A DNA stretch of 64,000 bases from Cyanobium sp. M30B3 (lineage in GTDB: Bacteria > Cyanobacteriota > Cyanobacteriia > PCC-6307 > Cyanobiaceae): positions 2,170,001 to 2,234,000 of the forward strand of contig CP073761.1 of the NCBI GenBank assembly GCA_018399015.1. The letters run 5' to 3'. The notes under the pieces are model-generated. The model was not told the origin of the DNA, searched no databases, and saw nothing but the letters and a program-made list of their open reading frames with translations. A program made the position numbers and the translations under genes. How positions within the stretch are numbered: position 1 is the stretch's first letter; every line of letters starts with the position of its first letter. Below are positions 1-8,457 of this stretch, piece after piece.

Positions 1-260
1 CCGGGCTGCTGCCAGCCCAGCCAACCCGCCAGCACCTGCACCTTCGCCGTGCCCCAGAGCCGCTGCGGTTCGGCCAGCACGGCCAGAAACGGCAGCGCCG
101 CCCCCAGGCTGAACATCTCCGCCAGGGAACTGAGCAGCAGCAGGGCCAACACCCCCGCCAGCTGCCAGCGGCGCCGGCGGCTGAGGTGCCGCCAGAGCCG
201 CGGCAGGTCGTGGCGCAGGCGCGGCACGGGCCGGGCCTCAGGCCCCGCGACGCGAGACAT
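1..260 (-). CDS. ABC exporter, N-terminal fragment (runs off the window)
   Basis: The reading frame starts at an ATG at 260 and stays open to the window edge, giving 86 residues. The peptide has a basic leader (about residues 12-32) and then one strongly hydrophobic helix containing LALLLLSSLAEMFSLG, followed by ALPFLAVLAEP. This pattern is typical of the first membrane segment of type-I ABC exporters of the MsbA/HlyB kind found in polysaccharide and glycan-export clusters. The start overlaps the end of the FkbM gene by 23 nt, so the two are probably co-transcribed. No nucleotide-binding domain is in the window, so the class is inferred from the N-terminus only. Confidence 0.55.
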   Translation of the reverse strand, partial: MSRVAGPEARPVPRLRHDLPRLWRHLSRRRRWQLAGVLALLLLSSLAEMFSLGAALPFLAVLAEPQRLWGTAKVQVLAGWLGWQQP

Positions 261-984
261 AGTGATTCTCGCCGCGGCAGGCCTCCACAGGGAAATCGTC
301 CACCGCCGCCCAGAAGTGCCGGGAGCAGCCCGGCTCGTAGCGGTCGTGCAGCTCGATCACGATCGAGGCCACCTGCTCCAGCCAGCTCAGGTCCCGCCCC
401 GGCGCGAACAGCTGGGCCTCTGCTCCCTCGATGTCCAGCTTGAGCAGATCCACCGGGCCGTGGCTGGCGATCAGCTCCTGCATGGTGAGGGTGTCACAGG
501 TGGCTGGGGAGCTGGGGGGTGAGGTGGCTGGGGAGCTGGGGCTGGTAGGCGGGTGGGTGCGCACGGCGCACGCGGCGGCGAGGGAGTGGTCGAGCGCCAG
601 GCGGGTGGACTCGGGCCAGAGGGCCCGGTTGATCAGCACCGCCCGGGGATGGGCTGCGCAGTTGGCCGCCAGCAGGGCGAAGTTGCCGGGGTCGGGTTCG
701 ATGGCCACCACCGTGGCAGCCGGGAAGCGCTGCAGGAAATAGCGGGTGGCGCTGCCCACGTTGGCACCGGCATCCACGATCAGCTGCGGGCGCTCCCCTG
801 GCCGGTGATCGTCCAGCAGGGGAAAGGGAAAGGCGTAGTCGCCGCGGAAGAGAACGTCGGCCACCATCAGCACATCGGTGCCCCAGCTGCGCACCAGCAG
901 CTGCCCGGCCGGAGTGTTCAGCGGGGCGGTGCGGGCGCCGGCCAGCCTGGCCGTCAGCAGCCGCAGGGCATTGCGGCGGCCCAC
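238..984 (-). CDS. FkbM-family SAM methyltransferase
   Basis: Putative 248-residue methyltransferase, probably acting on sugars or lipids of a surface polymer. The SAM-binding motif I is visible as IVDAGANVGS, followed by VVAIEPDPGN (motif II) and LLKLDIEGAEA, the FkbM signature. The GTG at 984 is used because no ATG lies nearer; the frame continues upstream, in phase, to the TGA that ends the DUF5672 gene, so a longer product starting at a CTG is possible. Between motifs there is a Ser/Pro/Thr stretch encoded by a 24-bp tandem duplication (499-541), which looks like a recent expansion in a loop. It sits in the exosortase/exporter locus, suggesting a role in surface glycan decoration. Confidence 0.8.
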   Translation of the reverse strand: MGRRNALRLLTARLAGARTAPLNTPAGQLLVRSWGTDVLMVADVLFRGDYAFPFPLLDDHRPGERPQLIVDAGANVGSATRYFLQRFPAATVVAIEPDPGNFALLAANCAAHPRAVLINRALWPESTRLALDHSLAAACAVRTHPPTSPSSPATSPPSSPATCDTLTMQELIASHGPVDLLKLDIEGAEAQLFAPGRDLSWLEQVASIVIELHDRYEPGCSRHFWAAVDDFPVEACRGENHYVSRRGA

Positions 985-1074
985 CAGGGTGGCGGTGTGG
1001 CGAATGCCCCGAAAGCAGCGCGGACTGAACGGCAGGGGGGCTGGGCGGGTGATGGGCTGGATTCTGATGGAGGT

Positions 1075-2031
1075 TCAGGCCTGAAGGGCGGGGATGTGGG
1101 GGCGCCAGGCGGCGACCGTGGCGGGGTCCCTGAACCAGCCGTGGGATCCAAAGGGCAGACCTGGCTGGGCCGCCAGATCGCGCTCCACATAGCGATCCAG
1201 GGCAAAGCGGCAGGCCGTGGCGTAGTCGGGAACGGTGAACCAGGGCAGCAGCCTGGGCAGCACCGCTCCGAAGATCACGTCCTCATTGAGGCCAAGTCGC
1301 CGCTGCACCAGGTTGTGGCGCTGGCACAGCCGGCAGTCGCCGCTGAGCAGCAGCCGCAGCAGGCGCAGCAGCCGCACCACAGCGCCGCGCAGGTTGTAGC
1401 CCCGGATCACGCTGGGCAGATCGGCCAGCCCCACCAGCCGGGGATTGCGGGCAAAGGCCTGGCGGAAGGCCGCCAGGGCGCGCAGGGAGAAACCACCGGC
1501 CCCCAGGGCCTGGCAGCCCGCCTCGCCGTAGGCCGCACCCTCGGGATAGATCGGCGCGCCGAGATAGGCGTAGGGCTGGCGGCACCAGTGCAGCAGCTCG
1601 TCCCGGAACACGTAGCTGTCGAGCTGGGCGATCAACAGATGGCTGAACTCCCGGTAGTGGTCGTAGAACCAGGGCTGCAGCATCAGGTGGTTGTAGGCGG
1701 ACACATCGGCCAGCCAGTGATCGTCCACCAGATGGAGCTGCACCTGCAGGGCACCGAGATCGAGGCGGGCCGCCAGCCAGTCGCCGAGCAGGGGGGCGAG
1801 GCGGCGCGGAGCCAGGATGGCGATCGGGTGGGGGGCCAGCACCGAGGTGATGGCGGCAAAGCTCGCCCACTCCAGGCCGGACAGCTCCAGCTTGTAGAGG
1901 GGGATCACCACGACGGGGCGGATCTCGCTCTGCGGTGGGGGGGGGATCTCCTGGGTGGCACTGCGCGGCGAGCCGGAGGTGGGGGCGAGCGGACGGGGCA
2001 ACGGGGAGTGAGGAACCTGGGGCTTGAGCAA
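1075..2031 (-). CDS. DUF5672 family protein, putative glycosyltransferase-like
   Basis: The conserved body begins at VVVIPLYK and continues through LLIAQLDSYVFRDEL, YLGAPIYPEG, GAGGFSLR and LNEDVIF to a C-terminal FGSHGW. These are the marks of the DUF5672 family, seen in capsule and LPS clusters and thought to be glycosyltransferase-like. The open frame extends to 2379, but that would overlap the cyanoexosortase-associated gene, so I place the start at a TTG at 2031 (318 residues); a TTG at 2001 is also possible and neither has a clear ribosome site. The catalytic role is inferred from context, not shown. Confidence 0.65.
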   Translation of the reverse strand: MLKPQVPHSPLPRPLAPTSGSPRSATQEIPPPPQSEIRPVVVIPLYKLELSGLEWASFAAITSVLAPHPIAILAPRRLAPLLGDWLAARLDLGALQVQLHLVDDHWLADVSAYNHLMLQPWFYDHYREFSHLLIAQLDSYVFRDELLHWCRQPYAYLGAPIYPEGAAYGEAGCQALGAGGFSLRALAAFRQAFARNPRLVGLADLPSVIRGYNLRGAVVRLLRLLRLLLSGDCRLCQRHNLVQRRLGLNEDVIFGAVLPRLLPWFTVPDYATACRFALDRYVERDLAAQPGLPFGSHGWFRDPATVAAWRPHIPALQA

Positions 2032-2057
2032 AGCAGCCTGAGCAAGCAGCCTGAGAA

Positions 2058-2699
2058 TCAGTGGCCCGGGGGGGGCGGCCAGCGCACCGCACGGCTGAGG
2101 GCAGGCCAGAGGGGCTGGCTGGTGGCGGACTGCTTCAGCAGCTGGGGACGGTTGGTGCTGACCAGCAGGCAGTTGAAACTGCGATCCGGGGTGGGTAGCA
2201 GGGTGGCGAGAGCCTTCTGAGCTCGGGGCAGGGGCTCGGGCTTCAGGGGCAGCTCGGTGAGGGCATCCCGGTCTGACTGCAAGGTGCCCCTGGCTGTGAG
2301 GCAGCTCGCGGGACTCGAGGAGCCGGAGCCAGCCTGAGCTGGGGAAAGACTGGCGGGATCCAGCGCGGAGGCGGCCCAACTGGCCATGGGCGTGAGCCGC
2401 ACCTGGGCACCAGCCGGACCCTCAAGGACCGTGCCCGTGCCGACGGCCAGGGGGCTGAACAGGGGCCGATAGCCCCGGGGCTGGGGCGGTTTCGGCAGGG
2501 CGGGGGAGGGGCTTGAGCTGGAGCTGGAGAGAACCCGCCAGCCTGGCGGCAAGGGGAGATCGACGGGCAGCTGGGGCAGCCGGGGCTGGCGGGGCAGCAG
2601 GAGAGGCTGGAGCGTGGCCAGCAGCGCCAGGCTGGAGAGAGCGCCCAGCACCAGGCGGGTCTGGAGGCGTGAAGGGGTGGGGCTGATGTGGCGGAGCAA
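2058..2699 (-). CDS. Cyanoexosortase A system-associated (EpsI-like) protein
   Basis: A 213-residue protein with an N-terminal membrane anchor (LVLGALSSLALLATL, about residues 19-33) and a Pro/Ser-rich extracytoplasmic part. It begins 3 nt after the end of the cyanoexosortase gene at a TTG, consistent with translational coupling. A small anchored protein immediately downstream of the exosortase is the standard partner in cyanobacterial PEP-CTERM sorting loci, and the position of this gene supports that role. Sequence conservation is low and the Ser/Pro-rich stretches make the call depend mainly on location. Confidence 0.6.
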   Translation of the reverse strand: MLRHISPTPSRLQTRLVLGALSSLALLATLQPLLLPRQPRLPQLPVDLPLPPGWRVLSSSSSSPSPALPKPPQPRGYRPLFSPLAVGTGTVLEGPAGAQVRLTPMASWAASALDPASLSPAQAGSGSSSPASCLTARGTLQSDRDALTELPLKPEPLPRAQKALATLLPTPDRSFNCLLVSTNRPQLLKQSATSQPLWPALSRAVRWPPPPGH

Positions 2700-2702
2700 C
2701 GG

Positions 2703-3665
2703 TCAGACCAGCTCGTTGGGGCTTGAGGGGGATCCTGGGGAGCCAGCCGCCAGGCCCCTGCTGGCGAGCTCCCGGTCGATCAGCTTGGTGTAGCCCCAGC
2801 CCAGGATGAACACGGCGATCAGGGAGAACACCAGGCTGCCGTAGGAATCATGGAAGAAGTCGAAGCCCTGCTCGCCCCAGTCCTCGGGCACGGCCACCAG
2901 CAGGGCCAGCAGGGCAATGCGCACCGCATTCACCAGCACAGCTGACACCAGTGCGATCGCCACGGCCAGAAGGCGGTGCAGCCAGCTGCGCAGGGGAAAC
3001 ACCATCAGGAAGATGACCACCACCACCAGGCTCACCACGATCTGGTCGATGCCGGTGCAGGTGCCCGTGATCGACACGCCGCCGGTGCTGAGCATCACCT
3101 CGCGGCCGCTGAGGGCGGGCTCAAAGCCGAGGGCGGTGAGCAGCAGCCAACTGAGCTGGGCGGTGGGGCGCTCCAGGTAGGGGTGCAGGGCTGAGATGCG
3201 ATAGCCCAGGGGAAACAACAGGCCGATCACCCCCGGCACCAGAAAGATGCGCAGGCGGGAGAAGGGACGATTGAGCAGGGCCAGTCCCCCCACCAGCAGG
3301 GGCACCATCAGGTAAATGAAGCGGTCCTGCTGGTTGAGCAGCCAGCCGCCGCGCCAGAGGGTGTAGCCGATCAGCGCGCCACCCAGCAGCTGGGAGGCCC
3401 GGGATGGCCGCGGCCAGAGCAGGGGCAGCTGGTCCTCCAGGGCGATCGTGCAGCCGAACCAGATCAGCAGATTGAGCAGCTGGAACTTGGGATCCACATC
3501 GGCCCAGTAGAGCTGCAGGGCACTCCAGGTGAACAGCAGGGCGGCCAGCAGCAACCAGAGGGAGCGGCGGTTGCCGGCATGGCGGCGCAGCGTGGGGCCC
3601 ACGGCAGGGAGCCAGTGCCCGGGACGCCACCGGGGGGGAAGGAGCTGCAGGAGCTTGGGGGCCAT
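2703..3665 (-). CDS. crtA: Cyanoexosortase A (membrane transpeptidase/protease)
   Basis: Predicted multi-pass membrane enzyme of 320 residues that sorts PEP-CTERM-type proteins to the cell surface. The exosortase catalytic triad is visible: Cys203 in TGTCTGIDQ, Arg249 in VNAVRIALLAL, and His272 in FDFFHDSYG, each next to a hydrophobic helix. About eight hydrophobic segments are present. The start is the ATG at 3665, which shares a base with the stop of the upstream HpsJ-like gene, an arrangement typical of coupled translation; the open frame runs further but without a plausible leader. No PEP-CTERM substrate was found in this window, so the targets lie elsewhere. Confidence 0.85.
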   Translation of the reverse strand: MAPKLLQLLPPRWRPGHWLPAVGPTLRRHAGNRRSLWLLLAALLFTWSALQLYWADVDPKFQLLNLLIWFGCTIALEDQLPLLWPRPSRASQLLGGALIGYTLWRGGWLLNQQDRFIYLMVPLLVGGLALLNRPFSRLRIFLVPGVIGLLFPLGYRISALHPYLERPTAQLSWLLLTALGFEPALSGREVMLSTGGVSITGTCTGIDQIVVSLVVVVIFLMVFPLRSWLHRLLAVAIALVSAVLVNAVRIALLALLVAVPEDWGEQGFDFFHDSYGSLVFSLIAVFILGWGYTKLIDRELASRGLAAGSPGSPSSPNELV

Positions 3666-4621
3666 CAGGCGCGGCGGAAGAAGGCCCAGAAGGCCCAGCC
3701 GTACACCAGGGAGGCCAGCAGCACGCGCAGGCTGTCGCGGCCGAGGGCAAAGCGGGCGCCGCTGGCCTGGCTGCGCAGAGACTGCAGGGAGCTGTCGCGG
3801 TTGCGGTTGGCCTCGGCAATCAGGTCGTCCAGCTGGGCGGCGGGAGCGGGCAGGGTGGCCGGAGCGCTGGCTGGATCGAGCCGTTTGAGTTGCAACCACC
3901 CCTGGCGCAGGCGCTCGGCCGGCGCATCGCGCAGGGCCGTCTCCAGCTGCTCAAACTGCTGCCGCTGTTGCAGCGTGGCCTTGGTGAACTCCAGATCGAG
4001 GGCCGCTGCCCCCCGGATGAAGATCACCACCTGCAGGGGCGCCAGCAACAGCATTCCCAGGGCCCCGGCGATCGCCATGCGGCGGACCCAGAGCTTGTTG
4101 CGCTCCAGCGCCAGTTTGTCCTTCACATGCTGATCCACAGCGAAGGGATCGCGCCGGGACCCCGATCGTGCAGAACCGCTGAAGATCCTGGCCACCAGCC
4201 TGGAGAGAAGATTGCCGGAAGAACTGGCAGGGGAGGACTGGGCTGGTCGGGTCGAGGACGCGGACGCACTGGACCTGCGACCGGCGTTGCGCAGGCTGGT
4301 GGCCAGCGACTCGCGACTGGGAAGGTCGAGGGAGCGCAGGTAGGAGCCGTAGCGCACCAGACACAGGCCCACCAGGGCGAGGGAGCCGGCATCCACGATC
4401 AGCCGGGAGATGTTCTGGCTCCAGGCGAGGTTGCGGGGCTGCAGGGGCAGCAGACCCCCGATCACGGTGAGCACGAACACCGTGAACAGGGCCCAGCCGG
4501 CCGTGGTGAGGATCACCAGCTCCTTGCGCCTGGTGGGCAGAGAGTGAGATCGGGATGGGCCCGTCGCCGAGCCAGGGCCGGAAGTGGTGGTCAAGGGGGC
4601 GTGGTCGCGCTCAGATGGCAA
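3665..4621 (-). CDS. HpsJ-like protein, cyanoexosortase A-associated
   Basis: A 318-residue membrane protein with two N-terminal helices (about residues 35-60 and 75-92), a Ser/Ala/Arg-rich cytoplasmic linker, a third helix (about 185-205), a coiled-coil-like stretch rich in Gln/Leu/Glu, and a final C-terminal helix ending WAFWAFFRRA. This layout and its place directly upstream of cyanoexosortase A match the HpsJ-like proteins, named for a hormogonium polysaccharide gene. It probably helps assemble or stabilise the sorting/export machinery at the membrane. The likely start is a TTG at 4621; no ATG is available in the leader. Family assignment is by context and topology. Confidence 0.65.
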   Translation of the reverse strand: MPSERDHAPLTTTSGPGSATGPSRSHSLPTRRKELVILTTAGWALFTVFVLTVIGGLLPLQPRNLAWSQNISRLIVDAGSLALVGLCLVRYGSYLRSLDLPSRESLATSLRNAGRRSSASASSTRPAQSSPASSSGNLLSRLVARIFSGSARSGSRRDPFAVDQHVKDKLALERNKLWVRRMAIAGALGMLLLAPLQVVIFIRGAAALDLEFTKATLQQRQQFEQLETALRDAPAERLRQGWLQLKRLDPASAPATLPAPAAQLDDLIAEANRNRDSSLQSLRSQASGARFALGRDSLRVLLASLVYGWAFWAFFRRA

Positions 4622-4638
4622 GCATGTTGGCAGGCCTA

Positions 4639-4670
4639 TTGCCAGCAGATTGGGTTGCCAGCAGATTGGG
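4639..4670. repeat. Perfect 16-bp tandem duplication
   Basis: Two adjacent identical copies of TTGCCAGCAGATTGGG (4639-4654 and 4655-4670) fill the gap between the HpsJ-like start and the end of the upstream gene. One of many junction duplications in this window. Confidence 0.95.
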
Positions 4671-4672
4671 GA

Positions 4673-5041
4673 TCAGCTTTGGCGCTGGGCCCCGCGACAC
4701 TGGAGCTGGGCCAGGACGCCGGCGGGCAGGGGAAGCAGGCTGAGCTCGCCGCCGGGGGCGCGCTGGAGGCGCCAGAACAGCACGCTGTTGCAGGCCGGGC
4801 AGTGGAAGGCCTCGATCCAGTCGTCGGCCAGGGGGGTGAGGCCCTGCCGCTGGGCCCACTGCAGGAAGCACTCGCGCTGCACCGGGCCGGCCTGGATCTC
4901 ACCATCCGGGCCGGCCGCCAGAAAGCGCTTGGCCGACACGCTGCGCAACCCCTGCTGGGGATGGTGGGGACAGTGCAGGTGACGGCGGGGATGACGCCGC
5001 CGCGGGCGGGATGGCTGCGCTGATGGGGATCCCTGCACCAT
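4673..5041 (-). CDS. Conserved hypothetical protein with zinc-ribbon-like cysteines
   Basis: A 122-residue protein with no recognised enzyme domain. It has one Cys/His cluster near residues 22-25 (HLHCPHH) and a second at FHCPACNSVLFWRL (about residues 78-91); together these could bind one zinc ion as a split ribbon. The middle contains SAKRFLAAGPDG and WAQRQGL. The ATG at 5041 is chosen because codon use and composition become odd further upstream. It is followed on the same strand by the exosortase locus after a 16-bp duplication. Similar small proteins occur in picocyanobacteria, but I cannot assign a role. Confidence 0.5.
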   Translation of the reverse strand: MVQGSPSAQPSRPRRRHPRRHLHCPHHPQQGLRSVSAKRFLAAGPDGEIQAGPVQRECFLQWAQRQGLTPLADDWIEAFHCPACNSVLFWRLQRAPGGELSLLPLPAGVLAQLQCRGAQRQS

Positions 5042-5448
5042 GGGCGGACACACGGGTGGCGTGGAGGCACTGGCGGGACCGCAGTCAACCAGCCGAGTGC
5101 ACGTGCGCAGGGACTGCAATCCGAGGAAAGCGTCTCAACCGCGTCACGCGGCCTCTGGGGCCCGCGAAGCAACTGACTGCCTTGGAAGACAAAAGAGTGA
5201 CTTCAGAAGTTTACCAAACTGGCCAATCAGGAGAGCTTGGGAAAAATGAAAAGCCCGAATGTGATCCAGGTTGGCACCAAGGACTTTGCCGAAAGTCGGC
5301 CGCTACTGCACCTGAATTCTGCCAAAATCGTAGCAGCCCTGCCGCGTTTTCTCAAGAGCCATGGACCGGGGGTGAAGTGCCCGCATGGGCCCCTCTGCTG
5401 CAAGAAAAAGATCCAGCACATCTGGGGCCCCTTCGCTGGTGACGAGCA
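5042..5448. other. Gene-free stretch, lower GC
   Basis: About 400 bp with clearly lower GC content than its surroundings. Short open frames exist on both strands (for example plus from 5255 and minus 5227-5421), but none has a recognisable motif, and the plus one simply runs on antisense to the frameshifted oxidoreductase. No tRNA, clear terminator or array was seen. It may hold the promoter for the 4673-5041 gene and leftover sequence from a lost gene. Confidence 0.5.
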
Positions 5449-6480
5449 CTACAGATTGGGCACCTGGGTGGCCGCCTCCAGCACGGCCCGGGCCAGCTGG
5501 GGTGCCAGCCGCGGCACCGCCAGGAAGGCGGCACTGAAGCCCACGAAGCTCCACAGGCCCGGCGGCGCCCCAGCAACCGGGCCCACCAGGGGCTGGCCGT
5601 CCGTGCAGAAGCTCACCGGCACCTGCTGAAAACGGCCCGGCCAGTGGTCCAGCGCCGGCAGCAAGGGCGCCAGGGCCTGGCGCAGTCGCCGCTCCTGCAG
5701 GCCAGGGTCGGGGGTCGCCGGCCGCCAGGCCGGGGCGCACCAGGCTGATCTGGCCCGCCAGCCAGTGCTCGCCCCAGGGCAGCAGGCCCGGATCCACCTG
5801 CCAGGCCTCGGCGGCCAGGCCGGCGGCACCGGCCTCCAGGGCCAGCCGCTGGAAGCGGGCCGGCAGGCGCATCGCCAGCGGCCCAGCCCAGGGCCAGCCG
5901 CCGGCCTGGGGCTCCAGCAGCAGCACCCCCGCCCAGCTCACCCGCAGGCGCTCGGACAGCTGCGGCCACAGCTCCCGGCTGCCGGCCCCGGCGGCCAGCA
6001 CCACCTGCCGGGCCGCCAGGGGTTCGGGAGCGCCCGCCAGTTGCAGCCGCCAGGGCTGACCTGCGGCGGCGGGCGGCAGCAGGCGCTCCACCCGGCCCTG
6101 GCGCAGGCGCACCCCGCCCGCTCCAGGGCCCCGGGCAGCTGCCGGCGCAACACGGCGGCCTCCACCCGGCTGCAGGGCAGGGGCAGCCGGCCGCCCAGGG
6201 GCGCGCCGGGTCCCCAGGGGCGGAACCAGCGGCGCCGCCAGCCCAGATCGCCATGGCGGCGCTGCAGCCGGGCCCAGTGGCCGCCGGCGAAGGGGGCGAG
6301 CGCCCCGTAGCTCCACTGGCTGGCCTGGTGCGGGCTCGCGGCATCCACAAGCTGCACGGTCAGTCCGCCCGGTGTCTTGCAGGATGCAGCCGCCAGCTCC
6401 AGGGCCAGCAGCCCCCCCGCCAGGCCGCCGCCGATCACCACCACATCAACGGGAGCGGGGATGGCCGCTTGCGCGCTCAA
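5449..6480 (-). pseudogene. FAD-dependent oxidoreductase (DAO family) with two compensating frameshifts
   Basis: The N-terminus carries the Rossmann dinucleotide motif [10 protein letters not shown] and reads in one frame to about 6116. There it must shift by one base, in a run of four C (6112-6115), to continue as VRLRQGRVERLLPPAAAG. It shifts back at about 5712, in a run of five G (5710-5714), to read GLQERRLRQALAPLLPALD and the end WSFVGFSAAF...TQVPNL. Joined, the three parts give about 343 residues, the normal length for glycine/D-amino-acid oxidase-like enzymes. The TTG start directly follows the PsbP-like stop. Because both events fall in homopolymers and restore frame, sequencing error is as likely as genuine decay. 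Confidence 0.75.
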
Positions 6481-6481
6481 G

Positions 6482-7084
6482 TCACACCAACAGGTTGAAC
6501 GAGGTCACCACCTGGCCAAACAGCTCCTTCACCCGGGGCCAGCGGATCTCGTTGGTGCTGGCGGCGAAGGTGTAGAGGCGGCCCCGATCCACCACCACGG
6601 TGGCCAGCTCGTGGCGGTCGCGGTCCTGCAGGTGCACGGCGTATTCCAGGTCGTAGAAGGTGCGGCCGCCCTGCTGGCGCGCATCGGCCTGCACCAGCTC
6701 GGCCTGCCGGCCGCTGCCCGCGGGGGCGATCACGTTGCGGCGCAGGGCCTCACCCACCGCCACCGGACTGCCCAGGCTGGTGAGATCACTCTCGGGGGTC
6801 ACCTCCGAGATCACCAGGCTGAGGGTTTCATCGCTGTTGATCAGGTCGTGGAACACCACCGAGGGCCCGCCGCTCACCTGGGCCCGGATCCAGCCGGTGG
6901 GATAGAGGAAGGCATAGCGGCCATCCGGACTCTGGTAGCCGTTGAGGCCGGCGGTGGTGCCGCTGCAGGCCGTGACCAGCAGGGCCAGCGCCAGGGCCAG
7001 CACGCCCCGCCACAGGGCGGCCGGCAGGAGGGAACGGGCGGGCGTGGCGGTCACGGGCGCAGCGGGCGGGGAGCTGGCGCCCAT
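6482..7084 (-). CDS. PsbP-like photosystem II lipoprotein (CyanoP)
   Basis: A 200-residue lipoprotein of the thylakoid lumen related to PsbP of the oxygen-evolving complex. The leader ends in [10 protein letters not shown], a good lipobox, so the mature protein begins at the lipidated Cys. The fold signature follows: [20 protein letters not shown], then [19 protein letters not shown], the YDLEYAV strand, and the C-terminal [11 protein letters not shown] and SFNLLV. In cyanobacteria this protein is a photosystem II assembly factor rather than a permanent extrinsic subunit. It is divergent from recR, whose start lies about 45 bp away, and the frameshifted oxidoreductase follows on the same strand. 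Confidence 0.9.
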   Translation of the reverse strand: MGASSPPAAPVTATPARSLLPAALWRGVLALALALLVTACSGTTAGLNGYQSPDGRYAFLYPTGWIRAQVSGGPSVVFHDLINSDETLSLVISEVTPESDLTSLGSPVAVGEALRRNVIAPAGSGRQAELVQADARQQGGRTFYDLEYAVHLQDRDRHELATVVVDRGRLYTFAASTNEIRWPRVKELFGQVVTSFNLLV

Positions 7085-7129
7085 TCTGCTGGGCGCCGCG
7101 CCTACATTCCCGCCAGCGGCAGCACGGTC

Positions 7130-7738
7130 CTGAGCGGCTACACCCGTCCCCTGGCCCGGTTGATCGAGCAGTTCGAGCGGCTGCCCGGAATCGGCCCGCG
7201 CACGGCCCAGCGGCTGGCGTTGCACCTGCTGCGCCAGCCGGAGGAGCAGATCCGCAGCTTCGCCGACGCCCTGCTGGCCGCCCGCAGCCAGGTGGGCCAG
7301 TGCCAGCGCTGCTTTCACCTCTCGGCCGAGCCGCTCTGCGAGATCTGCCGCAACCCCGAGCGCCACACCGGCCAGATCTGCGTGGTGGCCGACTCCCGCG
7401 ACCTGCTGGCCATGGAGCGCACCCGCGAGTTCAAGGGCAGGTATCACGTGCTCGGCGGCCTGATCTCGCCGATGGATGGCATCGGCCCCGAGCTGCTGCA
7501 CATCCAGGCGCTGGTGCAGCGGGTGGCCGCCGAGGGCGGGGTGCCGGTGGAGGAGGTGATCCTGGCCCTCACCCCCAGCGTGGAGGGCGACACCACCAGC
7601 CTCTACCTGGCGCGGCTGCTGCGGCCGTTCGCGCCGGTGAGCCGCATCGCCTACGGCCTGCCGATGGGCAGCGAGCTGGAATACGCCGACGAGATCACCC
7701 TGGCCCGCGCCCTTGAGGGGCGCCGGCCGGTGGAGTAG
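7130..7738 (+). CDS. recR: Recombination mediator protein RecR
   Basis: RecR works with RecF and RecO to load RecA on gapped DNA. The protein has the helix-hairpin-helix [20 protein letters not shown], the four-cysteine zinc finger [18 protein letters not shown], the Toprim segment [15 protein letters not shown], and the closing [15 protein letters not shown]. The conserved N-terminus [10 protein letters not shown] is preceded by no ATG or GTG in frame; a CTG at 7130 gives 202 residues, the usual size, but the exact start is uncertain. It is followed within 3 nt by the HEPN gene. Confidence 0.92.
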   Translation: MSGYTRPLARLIEQFERLPGIGPRTAQRLALHLLRQPEEQIRSFADALLAARSQVGQCQRCFHLSAEPLCEICRNPERHTGQICVVADSRDLLAMERTREFKGRYHVLGGLISPMDGIGPELLHIQALVQRVAAEGGVPVEEVILALTPSVEGDTTSLYLARLLRPFAPVSRIAYGLPMGSELEYADEITLARALEGRRPVE

Positions 7739-7740
7739 CC

Positions 7741-8148
7741 ATGAACCGCTCAGCAGACTGGCTGCATCAGGCCGAGGCCGACCTGGCCCAGGCCCAGCTG
7801 AGTGCCGGTGCCGGCCACCATGAGTGGGCCTGTTTCGCCTGCCATCAGGCCGTGGAGAAGGCCCTCAAGGCGCTGCACCTGCGCCATGGCCAGCAGAGCT
7901 GGGGCCATGGCCTCGGGCGCTCCTTCCGCGACCTGCCAGCCGAGCTGGCCCAGTCCCTGGCCGTGGAGGTGGCGGATCTGGAGGATCGGCTCCGGGTGCT
8001 TGACGCCCTCTACATCCCCACCCGCTATCCCGATAGCCTGCCGGAAGGTGCACCGACCGATCATTTCGGCCGGCTGCAAAGCCAGGATGCCCTCGGCCAT
8101 GCCCGTGCGCTTGTTGACGCAATCCGTGCTGCGCTGGCCCAGGCCTGA
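7741..8148 (+). CDS. HEPN domain protein (toxin-like partner of MNT)
   Basis: A 135-residue HEPN protein. Hallmarks are the helix CFACHQAVEKALKALHLRHG and the later RYPDSLPEGAP loop common in this HEPN subgroup. No convincing Rx4-6H ribonuclease motif is visible apart from a weak one at the N-terminus (Arg3-His9), so nuclease activity is unproven. The downstream nucleotidyltransferase overlaps it by 50 nt, the standard HEPN/MNT arrangement, which in several cases acts as a toxin-antitoxin pair in which the MNT partner modifies the HEPN partner. The pair is wedged between recR and lipA on the same strand. Confidence 0.85.
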   Translation: MNRSADWLHQAEADLAQAQLSAGAGHHEWACFACHQAVEKALKALHLRHGQQSWGHGLGRSFRDLPAELAQSLAVEVADLEDRLRVLDALYIPTRYPDSLPEGAPTDHFGRLQSQDALGHARALVDAIRAALAQA

Positions 8149-8455
8149 GCAGGTGCTCCAGGAGGTGCGCACCTGGGCCGAGGAACAGCGGCTCGCCCAC
8201 GTGAGCCTCAGGCGCGTGGGGGTGTTCGGCAGCTACGGGCGGGGCGACGCCGGCGTGGGCAGCGATCTCGATCTGCTGCTGATCGACGAGGACGCCGGGG
8301 GCCCCCAGCACCAGCGCCTGCGCCACTGGCCGCTGGAGCGCCTTCCCCTCAGCTGTGATGCCCTGGTGCTCACATCCAGCGAACTCCAGGAGCTGCTCGC
8401 CGGCGACAGCCGCATGGCCCGGGAGCTGCGTCGCGATCTGCGCTGGCTCCACTGA
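8099..8455 (+). CDS. Minimal nucleotidyltransferase (MNT) partner of HEPN
   Basis: A 118-residue protein of the polymerase-beta nucleotidyltransferase fold. The active-site motif is clear: [19 protein letters not shown], giving the GS...RG and paired Asp residues that bind metal and nucleotide. A helix [19 protein letters not shown] precedes it. The ATG at 8099 lies inside the end of the HEPN gene; the next in-frame start would damage the first helix. In HEPN/MNT systems this subunit is the antitoxin, often an AMP transferase acting on the HEPN protein. The family is certain; the toxin-antitoxin function is inferred. Confidence 0.85.
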   Translation: MPVRLLTQSVLRWPRPEQVLQEVRTWAEEQRLAHVSLRRVGVFGSYGRGDAGVGSDLDLLLIDEDAGGPQHQRLRHWPLERLPLSCDALVLTSSELQELLAGDSRMARELRRDLRWLH

Positions 8456-8457
8456 GA

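Noticed and set aside
553-2220. Plus-strand open frame of 555 codons opposite the FkbM and DUF5672 genes
   Set aside because: Gly/Gln/Ala-rich low-complexity product typical of antisense frames; the minus-strand genes carry clear family motifs.
5237-5629. Plus-strand open frame in the gene-free stretch at 5.2-5.6 kb
   Set aside because: No motif, and its second half is antisense to the oxidoreductase remnant.
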